A DNA stretch of 37,657 nucleotides from Nitratifractor sp. Lineage in GTDB: Bacteria; Campylobacterota; Campylobacteria; Campylobacterales; Sulfurovaceae. This document shows positions 31,233 through 37,657 of this stretch, piece after piece; position 1 is the first letter of the stretch, and each line of letters begins with the position of its first letter. The position numbers and the translations under genes are program-made. A model generated the notes under the pieces. It searched no databases. It had not been told where the DNA came from and saw only the letters and a program-made list of their open reading frames with translations. Location: NCBI GenBank assembly GCA_015486995.1, contig WFQO01000174.1, positions 1 to 37,657 on the forward strand, read 5' to 3'.

Positions 31233-31607
31233 TTAGACGCGGCGTTTCTTGGGGGGACGGCAGCCGTTGTGAGGCAGAGGCGTGATGTCTTTGAACCAGA
31301 CAACCCGAATGCCTTCAGTGGCTCCGACGGATTTGACGGCAGTGTCACGTCCGGAACCGGGTCCCTGGACTTTGATACCGACCTCTTTGATCCCGTACTC
31401 TTTGGCTTTGTTCATCGCATCCTCGACCGCCTGCTGCGCGGCGTAGGGAGTCGACTTTTTGCTGCCTTTGAATCCGAGAGCGCCGGCGCTGCTCCATGCG
31501 AGCACATTGCCCATTTCATCCGTTACGGTGATCACGGTGTTGTTGAAGGTTGCCGCTACGTAAACGACGCCGCGTGCGACGCTTTTTTTGATCTTTTTCT
31601 TAGCCAT
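31233..31607 (-). CDS. rpsK: Ribosomal protein S11
   Basis: A 124-residue small-subunit protein with [20 protein letters not shown] and the C-terminal [18 protein letters not shown] signature. Standard place between rpsM and rpsD. Confidence 0.97.
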   Translation of the reverse strand: MAKKKIKKSVARGVVYVAATFNNTVITVTDEMGNVLAWSSAGALGFKGSKKSTPYAAQQAVEDAMNKAKEYGIKEVGIKVQGPGSGRDTAVKSVGATEGIRVVWFKDITPLPHNGCRPPKKRRV

Positions 31608-31620
31608 GCTTCGTCACTCC

Positions 31621-31983
31621 TTATGCTGCGCCGACGGTTTTGCGCTTGCCTTTGCGGGTCCGCGCATTGGTCTTGGTCTTCTGTCCACGAACGGGCAATC
31701 CTCTACGGTGGCGAAGTCCGCGATAGTTTCCGAGGTCCATCAGGGTTTTGATATCCATCATCACCTTCTTGCGAAGATCCCCTTCCACCATATAGTGTTC
31801 TTGGATCTCTTTACGAATCGTCGCCGCTTCAGCGTCACTGAGCTCATAGACTCGCTTGTCGTAGCTGATTCCGGTGGCATCCAGAATCTTGCGGGCACTG
31901 GTCAGGCCGATTCCGTAAATATAGGTCAAGGCGTATTCCATCCGCTTATTTTTGGGTAAATCAACCCCTGCGATACGTGCCAT
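31621..31983 (-). CDS. rpsM: Ribosomal protein S13
   Basis: A 120-residue head protein of the 30S subunit. It starts [14 protein letters not shown] and contains [14 protein letters not shown] and the C-terminal [22 protein letters not shown] tail that reaches the decoding site. Starts two bases after the rpmJ stop. Confidence 0.97.
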   Translation of the reverse strand: MARIAGVDLPKNKRMEYALTYIYGIGLTSARKILDATGISYDKRVYELSDAEAATIRKEIQEHYMVEGDLRKKVMMDIKTLMDLGNYRGLRHRRGLPVRGQKTKTNARTRKGKRKTVGAA

Positions 31984-31985
31984 GC

Positions 31986-32099
31986 TTATCCTTGTCTCTG
32001 TTTATGCTTGGGATTTTTGCAAATCACTCTGATAACACCTTTGCGCTTGATGATCTTGCAATCATCGCACATCTTTTTGACCGAGGGTCTAACCTTCAT
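31986..32099 (-). CDS. rpmJ: Ribosomal protein L36
   Basis: A 37-residue protein, [16 protein letters not shown] followed by [21 protein letters not shown]. The Cys11, Cys14, Cys27 and His32 zinc site is complete (C-x2-C ... C-x4-H). AGGAGA lies six bases upstream of the ATG. First gene after an unusual 284-base gap from infA. Confidence 0.95.
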   Translation of the reverse strand: MKVRPSVKKMCDDCKIIKRKGVIRVICKNPKHKQRQG

Positions 32100-32383
32100 A
32101 GGGTTCTCCTGTATCTGATTGCACCTTCGTTTTGCGTGGATCGATGAGAGTCTCTTCGAACCAACCCTTATGGAAGCGGTGCTTTTCCCATAAAGGTTCT
32201 TCGCACAGTCCCCTTACTGGTCACAGCGGATTTTCAGGGCTGATGATTTTACCGGATTGTCGATTAAAAATCGCTGAAGTGTTTATGCTTCTACCAAAAC
32301 GCGCACTTCGCTCGTGAAGTTTCGTATCTCTTCGGGAAGGAGCTTTACTCGCCCGGGTTTTTCCACCCTTCGGAGTCCCTTTC
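32100..32383 (-). other. Structured gap between infA and rpmJ
   Basis: No gene is supported in these 284 bases. On the minus strand it contains a TAAAAT box (32251-32246), a long imperfect hairpin with arms at 32163-32177 and 32181-32198 (AACCCTTATGG pairing with CCATAAAGGTT, continued by GGAAGC/GCTTTTCC), and a smaller hairpin ACTTC/GAAGT near 32308-32323. It may hold an internal promoter and a leader controlling the S13-L17 part of the operon. It does not look like the known gamma-proteobacterial S4 leader to me. Confidence 0.5.
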
Positions 32384-32602
32384 CTATTTGTACCGGAAGG
32401 TGATCCGGCCTTTGTCGAGGCTGTAGGGGGTGAGCTCGACTTTGACCCGGTCGCCGGGGAGGATTTTGATGTAGTGCATCCGCATCTTTCCGGCGATGTG
32501 GCAGAGTACCACATGGCCATTGTCCAGTTCGACACGGAAGGTGGCGTTGGGCAGTGCTTCGATCACTTTGCCGTCGATTTCGATCACATCGTCTTTTGCC
32601 AA
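32384..32602 (-). CDS. infA: Translation initiation factor IF-1
   Basis: A 72-residue OB-fold protein: [20 protein letters not shown], with [19 protein letters not shown] and the C-terminal ITFRYK. Start codon is TTG at 32602 with AAGGAT upstream. IF-1 blocks the A site during initiation. Confidence 0.96.
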   Translation of the reverse strand: MAKDDVIEIDGKVIEALPNATFRVELDNGHVVLCHIAGKMRMHYIKILPGDRVKVELTPYSLDKGRITFRYK

Positions 32603-32684
32603 GTTTCTATCCTTTTTTGCTTGGGTTTTCCTGCCGCAGCGGGCACATCCGCCCCCACCGTGGTGGAGCCGAATCTGACCGGAG

Positions 32685-33440
32685 TCAGGGCAGCGTCAGA
32701 ATGACGGCTTTGCCGTCGACGACTGCCACCTGATGCTCGTAATGGCTCGCCCGTAGGCCGTCTTCACTGACGACGGACCAGTCATCCTCCAGGACGACCG
32801 GTTCACCGCTTTTTTGGCACACCATGGGTTCGAGGCAGAAGACCATTCCGTTTTTGATCTTGGGGCCCTGTTTGGGCTTCCCTTCAAGATAATTCAAAAT
32901 GTTCGGTTCGTCGTGGGGTTTGGTCCCGATGCCGTGTCCACAATAGTTGCGAAGAGGCACATATCCTCGGGAGGTGATGCTCTCCTCCAGAATCGCGCTG
33001 AGCTCTTTGAAGCGCATCCCGGGCCGAATCGCCTCGATCGCTTCGTAGAGTGCCTCTTTGGAACAGTCGATCAGGCGCTGATCCTCCTCGGAGATTTCTC
33101 CGACAGGCATCGTGATCGCCGCATCGCCGTAATAGCCGTCGATCTTCGTTCCGATATCCAGGCCGAGAATGTCCCCCTCCTGAACTTTGTAATCGGTCGG
33201 AACACCGTGGATGACCACTTCGTTGACGGAAGTACAGACGGCGGCGGGAAAGCCGTAGAGCCCCTTGAACGAGGGTTCGGCTCCGAGCTTGCGAAGAAAC
33301 GCTTCGCCCAGCGCATCGATTTCGATGAGGCTCATTCCCGGTTTGACAATGCTTTGGAGATATTCGAGTGTCTGGCCGACGACCGCACCCGCACGCCGCA
33401 GCGTGTCAATCTCGGCCGGTTTACGTAGAGGGATGGCCAT
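32685..33440 (-). CDS. map: Methionine aminopeptidase, type I
   Basis: A 251-residue metalloenzyme that removes the initiator Met. The ligands are in [17 protein letters not shown] (two Asp), [15 protein letters not shown] (His) and two late Glu (CLEPMV and near ASHYEHQ). Common position after secY; its ATG overlaps the secY stop. The 82-base gap to infA has short inverted repeats (CCACC/GGTGG, 32655-32666) of unknown meaning. Confidence 0.96.
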   Translation of the reverse strand: MAIPLRKPAEIDTLRRAGAVVGQTLEYLQSIVKPGMSLIEIDALGEAFLRKLGAEPSFKGLYGFPAAVCTSVNEVVIHGVPTDYKVQEGDILGLDIGTKIDGYYGDAAITMPVGEISEEDQRLIDCSKEALYEAIEAIRPGMRFKELSAILEESITSRGYVPLRNYCGHGIGTKPHDEPNILNYLEGKPKQGPKIKNGMVFCLEPMVCQKSGEPVVLEDDWSVVSEDGLRASHYEHQVAVVDGKAVILTLP

Positions 33441-34702
33441 CAGAGACCTACATTGCCCAGGGTTTCGTACTGTGCCATGGTCCGCTGCGCTTCGATCTTA
33501 CGCATCGTATCCAGGGCGACCTGCACGACGATCAAGACCGCGGTTCCTCCGAAATAGAAGGAAGCCCCCATTGTATTGATGAGGATAAACGGCAAGGTCG
33601 AAATAACTGCAAGATAGAGCGAACCCCAGACCGTCAGTTTGCTGGCGACATCGTTGAGGAATGCCGCGGTCTGCTCACCGGGACGCACACCGGGGATGAA
33701 GCCGCCCTGACGTTTGAGGTTGTCGGCGATGTCCTTGGCGTTGAAGGCGATCGACGCGTAGAAGAACGCGAAGAAGATGACCAACACAAACATCAGCGCA
33801 TTGTAAACCAAACCGCCGGGATGGAGAATGTCCGCCACAGCGGTGACCCACTTGTTGGTACTCGCCTGCAATAGCGTCAGCGGAAACATCAGCACGGCGC
33901 TGGCGAAGATCGGGGGAATGACTCCCGAGAGGTTCACCCGTACCGGAATGTAGTTCATCACTCTTTTGTGCTGGTTTTGCATAATGGTCTTGCGCGAGTA
34001 ACTGATCGGAATCCGCCGTTCGCCAAGCTCCACATAGATAATGATAAGAATCGTCGCAACCATAATCACCAGAATCGCCAGAACGACGAGGAAGTTCATC
34101 GTTCCGGAGTTGACGGCGGCGATGGTGTTGCTGATCGCCGCGGGAATCCCCGAAACGATCCCGGCGAAAATGATCAGCGAAATACCGTTGCCGACACCCT
34201 TCTGGGTGATCTGCTCACCGAACCACATCAACAGCATCGTCCCCGTCATCATCGAAAAGACGGCGAGAATAACGAATTGGGTGGGATCGATCATCACGGC
34301 GCTCTGTCCGCCGGCCCCCTTCATCGCCTGGAGCCCCAGAGAGACACCGATCGCCTGGATCACGGTGATGAAGATGGTTCCGTAACGGATGATCTGCATA
34401 TATTTCTGCATCCCGTCACGCTCTTTCTTCATCTGTCCGAGTGCCGGAAAAGTGGCGGCCAGCAATTCCATAACAATGGCGGCGGTGATGTAGGGCATGA
34501 TTCCGAGGGAGATGATGGACATACGGCGGATGGCGTTGCCGCTGAACATATTGGCGAGGCCCAGGGCGTTGTTGGCGTTCTGATCGAAGAAGTGCTTGAT
34601 CACTTCCAGATCGACCCCGGGGATCGGGATGTATGCTAAAACTCTGTAAGCAAAAAGAAATCCAAGCGTAATCAGGATCTTCTGAGTCAAAGCATTTCCC
34701 AT
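33440..34702 (-). CDS. secY: Protein translocase subunit SecY
   Basis: A 420-residue membrane protein with ten expected transmembrane helices, the channel of the Sec translocon. It begins MGNALTQKILITLGFLFAYR and shows PIPGVD, the plug-region FSGNAIRRMSI, LGIMPYITAAI and the C-terminal GGFIPGVRPGEQTA cytoplasmic loop that contacts ribosome and SecA. Confidence 0.97.
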   Translation of the reverse strand: MGNALTQKILITLGFLFAYRVLAYIPIPGVDLEVIKHFFDQNANNALGLANMFSGNAIRRMSIISLGIMPYITAAIVMELLAATFPALGQMKKERDGMQKYMQIIRYGTIFITVIQAIGVSLGLQAMKGAGGQSAVMIDPTQFVILAVFSMMTGTMLLMWFGEQITQKGVGNGISLIIFAGIVSGIPAAISNTIAAVNSGTMNFLVVLAILVIMVATILIIIYVELGERRIPISYSRKTIMQNQHKRVMNYIPVRVNLSGVIPPIFASAVLMFPLTLLQASTNKWVTAVADILHPGGLVYNALMFVLVIFFAFFYASIAFNAKDIADNLKRQGGFIPGVRPGEQTAAFLNDVASKLTVWGSLYLAVISTLPFILINTMGASFYFGGTAVLIVVQVALDTMRKIEAQRTMAQYETLGNVGL

Positions 34703-34704
34703 GA

Positions 34705-35103
34705 TTACTTCCTGCTGGTGGTTACAGCATCATCCTTGATCTTGGCGGCGAGCTCTTTGGCTCCCGTACCGATAAGTTTAACGCGTGTGACGTTTTTGCC
34801 CAGCTTGTGGACGCCGCGAATCGTCTCGAGGGTGATCTCCTCGAGTTCGGCGACCGCTTTGATCCGATCGACGTTGATGACGTAGGGCTTTTCGACCCGG
34901 GAAACGAAGCCGACTTTGGGCAGCCGCTTGTAGAGAGGCTGCTGGCCCCCTTCGAATCCGCGCTTGCGGCTGTAACCGGTCCGGGACTTCTGTCCCTTCT
35001 GGCCGCGGCCCGCGGTCTTACCGGTACCGGATCCCTGTCCGCGGCCGATGCGCTTTCTGTTTTGTGTCGAGCCGGGTGCCGGCTGAAGATTGTGCAAACC
35101 CAT
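34705..35103 (-). CDS. rplO: Ribosomal protein L15
   Basis: A 132-residue 50S protein: [13 protein letters not shown], then the Gly/Lys/Arg-rich [19 protein letters not shown] and [18 protein letters not shown]. It directly follows rpsE; the L30 gene (rpmD) that sits between them in many bacteria is absent. Confidence 0.96.
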   Translation of the reverse strand: MGLHNLQPAPGSTQNRKRIGRGQGSGTGKTAGRGQKGQKSRTGYSRKRGFEGGQQPLYKRLPKVGFVSRVEKPYVINVDRIKAVAELEEITLETIRGVHKLGKNVTRVKLIGTGAKELAAKIKDDAVTTSRK

Positions 35104-35112
35104 AACTGCTCC

Positions 35113-35559
35113 TTAACCTTTGATTCTGGTCAGCGCTTCGACGGTGCAGCGTACCAGGTTGTTGGGATTGTTGGATCCGATGGACTTGGCGATGACGTCC
35201 TTGATCCCGGCCAATTCGATGACGGGGCGGGCCGCACCTCCGGCGATGGCACCGGTACCTTCGCTGGCCGGGCGCAGAACGATCCGGCTGGCGTTGTATT
35301 TGTGCTCGATGTCGTGGGCGATGGTTGTGCCTTTGATCCCCTTGAGCGTGACCAGGTTTTTGAAAGCGTCGTCGACGGCTTTCTTGATCGCGTCGGGCAC
35401 TTCCTTGGCCTTGCCGTAGCCGTAGCCGACGGTTCCGTTGCGGTTGCCCACGACGACCAATGCCGTAAAGCGGAAACGGCGTCCACCCTTGACGACTTTG
35501 GTCACACGGCCGATGTTGACGATGACTTCTTCGAAATCTTCTCGATTGATGTTTTCCAT
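35113..35559 (-). CDS. rpsE: Ribosomal protein S5
   Basis: A 148-residue 30S protein with [18 protein letters not shown]-type double-stranded-RNA-binding N-terminus ([17 protein letters not shown]), [18 protein letters not shown] and [18 protein letters not shown]. Involved in decoding fidelity. Confidence 0.97.
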   Translation of the reverse strand: MENINREDFEEVIVNIGRVTKVVKGGRRFRFTALVVVGNRNGTVGYGYGKAKEVPDAIKKAVDDAFKNLVTLKGIKGTTIAHDIEHKYNASRIVLRPASEGTGAIAGGAARPVIELAGIKDVIAKSIGSNNPNNLVRCTVEALTRIKG

Positions 35560-35569
35560 TCAGCGTTCC

Positions 35570-35926
35570 TTAAAACTTGATTCCGGCTTCCCGGAGAGCG
35601 TCGGCGAAGGACGCGACCACGCCGTGGTAGAGGTAGCCGTTCCGGTCGAAGACGATCGTCTCGATCTGGGCGGCTTTGAGCTTGTCGGCCAGGTCCGCTG
35701 CGACTTTCGCCGCATCCTCGCGGTTGGCTTTGAGGCCGAGTTTGCGGCCGTCGGCATAGGCCAGTGTGTGGCCGCGGTCGTCGTCGATCGCTTGGGCGTA
35801 AAAGTGCTTGTTGGAGCGGAAGACCGTCACACGGGGCAACTCGGCGGTTCCGTGGATCTTGCCACGAACCCGGCGTTTGCGCTGCGTATACATTCTGTTC
35901 TTTTTCTTCTGGGTACTTTTCAACAT
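35570..35926 (-). CDS. rplR: Ribosomal protein L18
   Basis: A 118-residue 5S-rRNA-binding protein. [17 protein letters not shown] and [22 protein letters not shown] mark the family, with the C-terminal [23 protein letters not shown]. Confidence 0.96.
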   Translation of the reverse strand: MLKSTQKKKNRMYTQRKRRVRGKIHGTAELPRVTVFRSNKHFYAQAIDDDRGHTLAYADGRKLGLKANREDAAKVAADLADKLKAAQIETIVFDRNGYLYHGVVASFADALREAGIKF

Positions 35927-35937
35927 ACGGGCGCTCC

Positions 35938-36474
35938 TTACTTACCTGCCGCTTTACCGGCTTTTCTGATGATCACTTCGTCGGTGTACTTGACCCCCTT
36001 GCCTTTGTAGGGCTCGGGCGGGCGGAAGCCGCGGATCTCTGCCGCGACCTGGCCGACCTGCTGTTTGTCGGTTCCGCTGACGGTGATGATGTTTTTCTCC
36101 ACCTTGATCTCGATCCCTTCGGGGATTTCGAAATTGATGGGGTGGGAGTAGCCGAGCTGAAGCTCGAGCGTTTTTCCGTTGACGTTGGCGCGGTAACCGA
36201 CCCCGTTGATCTCCAGCGACTTCTTGAAGCCCTGATCCAGGCCGATGACGATGTTGTTGAAGAGCGAACGATAGGTCCCCCAGAAGGCCGACGACTCTTT
36301 GCTATCGTCCTTGCGGGTGAAGACCACTTCGTTGTCTTTGATTTCCATATTGACGCGGCCATGCGTCTCCAGGCGCTTCTCCAGGTTGCCTTTTTTGGCG
36401 ATCAGCTCGGTTCCTTCGACTTTGACCTCGATCCCGGAGGGAACGGTGACGGGTACTTTTCCTACACGTGACAT
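35938..36474 (-). CDS. rplF: Ribosomal protein L6
   Basis: A 178-residue 50S protein: [20 protein letters not shown] at the start, two repeats of the L6 fold, and the [21 protein letters not shown] signature at the end ([12 protein letters not shown]). Confidence 0.97.
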   Translation of the reverse strand: MSRVGKVPVTVPSGIEVKVEGTELIAKKGNLEKRLETHGRVNMEIKDNEVVFTRKDDSKESSAFWGTYRSLFNNIVIGLDQGFKKSLEINGVGYRANVNGKTLELQLGYSHPINFEIPEGIEIKVEKNIITVSGTDKQQVGQVAAEIRGFRPPEPYKGKGVKYTDEVIIRKAGKAAGK

Positions 36475-36487
36475 ATTCTCTCCCTCC

Positions 36488-36883
36488 TTACCAGATGCTG
36501 CAGACGACTTCGCCGCCGCGGCCCTGCTTGTAGGCTTCGTCGTTGGGAAGCACCCCGGCGCTCGTGGAGACGATCAGGGTGCCGTATCCGTTCTTGAAGC
36601 GCTTGATCTCTTCTTTGCCTTTGTAGATGCGGCGGCCGGGCTTGGAGATCTTTTTGATCTCGTTGATGACGCTGCGGCCGTCGTCGTCGTACTTGAGCAC
36701 GACCTTGATGGATTTCTTGTTGCCATCTTCCTCTACCGAATAACTCTCCAGATAACCCTTGTCTACAAGAATAGAAACGATGGCTTCGATCATTTTCGAG
36801 TGGAGAAGTTCGGTCGTCTCCAGCCGGCGCTGAGCGGCGTTTCGTATTCGAGTAAGAGAGTCTGCAATGTTGTCTGTCATCAT
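36488..36883 (-). CDS. rpsH: Ribosomal protein S8
   Basis: A 131-residue 16S-rRNA-binding protein: [17 protein letters not shown] at the N-terminus and the C-terminal [20 protein letters not shown] signature. In other bacteria S8 also represses the spc operon. Confidence 0.97.
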   Translation of the reverse strand: MMTDNIADSLTRIRNAAQRRLETTELLHSKMIEAIVSILVDKGYLESYSVEEDGNKKSIKVVLKYDDDGRSVINEIKKISKPGRRIYKGKEEIKRFKNGYGTLIVSTSAGVLPNDEAYKQGRGGEVVCSIW

Positions 36884-36896
36884 CTTTTACTCCTTC

Positions 36897-37082
36897 TTAC
36901 CAGCTTGCTTTGCGCATGCCGGGGATTTGGCCTTCGGAGGCCATCTTTCTCAGACAAATCCGGCAGATCCCGAAATCTCTGTAGACAGAGTGGGGACGGC
37001 CGCAGATGTTACAGCGGGTGTAGGCTTGAACAGCGAACTTGGGCTTGCGCTTCTGCTTCGCGATCATCGACTTTTTTGCCAT
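36897..37082 (-). CDS. rpsN: Ribosomal protein S14, zinc-binding short type
   Basis: A 61-residue S14 of the short, zinc-binding form: [20 protein letters not shown] gives the four Cys ligands. Its ATG overlaps the rplE stop by one base. Confidence 0.97.
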   Translation of the reverse strand: MAKKSMIAKQKRKPKFAVQAYTRCNICGRPHSVYRDFGICRICLRKMASEGQIPGMRKASW

Positions 37083-37627
37083 TACTTTCTTCCTTTCGCA
37101 AACGGCATGCCCAGCTTCTCCAGCAGGACAAATGCCTCTTTGTCGTCGTCGGTGCTGGTGACGATGGTGATGTTCATTCCGTGGGTCTTCATGATTTGAT
37201 CGTAGACCACTTCGGGGAACATCAGCTGCTCGTCGAGACCGAAGTTGTAGTTGCCGCGTCCGTCGAAGCCCTTGCGGGGAACCCCGCGGAAGTCCTTCAC
37301 CCGGGGAAGGGCGATGGAGATCAGCTTGTCGAGGAAGTTATACATATTCTCACCGCGCAACGTGACTTTGATCCCGCTGGGAGCTCCCTCACGGGCTTTG
37401 AAGCCGGCGACGGATTTCTTGGCGAGCGTGATGACGGCGTGCTGGCCCGCGATCAGGCTGATGGTATCGGCCATGTTCTGGATCAGTTTGCTGTCCTTGC
37501 CCTCTTCCCCGGCCCCGACGCTGATGACGATCTTTTCGAGTTTGGGGGTCTGCATGACATTCTTGATCCCGAGCTCTTCGCGGAGCGCGGGAACGATGGA
37601 TGCGTATTTCTCTTTCATTCGGCTCAT
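37082..37627 (-). CDS. rplE: Ribosomal protein L5
   Basis: A 181-residue 5S-rRNA-binding protein: [17 protein letters not shown] near the start, [19 protein letters not shown], and the GKGRKGF-type [19 protein letters not shown] segment. A start at Met4 is equally possible. Confidence 0.97.
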   Translation of the reverse strand: MSRMKEKYASIVPALREELGIKNVMQTPKLEKIVISVGAGEEGKDSKLIQNMADTISLIAGQHAVITLAKKSVAGFKAREGAPSGIKVTLRGENMYNFLDKLISIALPRVKDFRGVPRKGFDGRGNYNFGLDEQLMFPEVVYDQIMKTHGMNITIVTSTDDDKEAFVLLEKLGMPFAKGRK

Positions 37628-37628
37628 A

Positions 37629-37657
37629 TCAGCCCTCCACTTTCTTGACGTTGGAGA
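37629..37657 (-). CDS. rplX: Ribosomal protein L24, C-terminal end (cut by the window edge)
   Basis: Only the last eight residues are inside the window, SNVKKVEG then TGA. This ending and the place right before rplE fit L24. Confidence 0.75.

Noticed and set aside
32221-32535. Minus-strand frame of 104 codons overlapping infA and the gap
   Set aside because: It is the wrong frame of infA with low-complexity Ser/Thr/Pro composition and no homology I recognise.
35104-35112. Missing rpmD (L30) between rpsE and rplO as a novelty
   Set aside because: Absence of L30 here is a known trait of this phylum; it supports the taxonomy but is not new.

Overview
The window reads as a chromosomal segment of a hydrogen-oxidising member of the Campylobacterota (former Epsilonproteobacteria), of a fairly GC-rich type such as a Sulfurovum/Nitratifractor relative. 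The placement rests on three things: the hydABCDE gene order with HydE, a protein typical of this phylum; a ribosomal operon lacking rpmD (L30); and AT-rich promoters dominated by the -10 box. Genus is inference only.

Layout. (1) Positions 172-6335 hold general genes: a membrane-anchored glycoside-hydrolase-like protein coupled to a GT39-type glycosyltransferase, a Nudix hydrolase, a nitrilase-superfamily amidohydrolase, and murE with a TPR-like partner. (2) 15806 down to 6426 (minus strand) is a nickel-uptake and hydrogenase-maturation operon: nikMNQO, hypB, hypC, hypD, a VapBC-like toxin-antitoxin pair, hypE, hypX, hypA and an exported NagZ-like glycosidase, ending in a hairpin terminator. 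(3) 15897-17924 (plus strand) carries a degenerate IS1595-like transposase that looks domesticated and an AAA/DUF4143 ATPase. (4) 25997 down to 17921 is hydA-hydB-hydC-hydD-hydE-hypF, a membrane-bound group 1 [NiFe] uptake hydrogenase with its protease and accessory proteins. (5) 28902 down to 26161 is a TetR-family regulator overlapping the genes of a second, cytoplasmic group-2-like [NiFe] hydrogenase. (6) A tRNA-Arg(CCG), then 37657 down to 29149: the rplX-to-rplQ ribosomal-protein/secY/map/infA/rpoA operon.

How it fits together. NikMNQO imports Ni2+; HypA/HypB insert it; HypE/HypF make CN ligands, HypC/HypD assemble Fe(CN)2CO, and HypX can make CO from formyl-tetrahydrofolate, which suggests maturation under some oxygen. 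HydD trims HydB. The second hydrogenase large subunit already ends at the cleavage position and should need no protease.

The most interesting signals: two 18-bp palindromes matching at 13 of 18 positions sit in the hydA and nikM promoter regions and look like TetR operators, so the TetR gene attached to the second hydrogenase may control a hydrogenase/nickel regulon. Both hydrogenase small subunits have Asn in place of a proximal-cluster Cys. A toxin-antitoxin module with its own promoter and palindrome is spliced between hypD and hypE. HydE looks like a decayed HypF paralogue. Iterated 7-bp repeats occur in two intergenic gaps and inside hypF.
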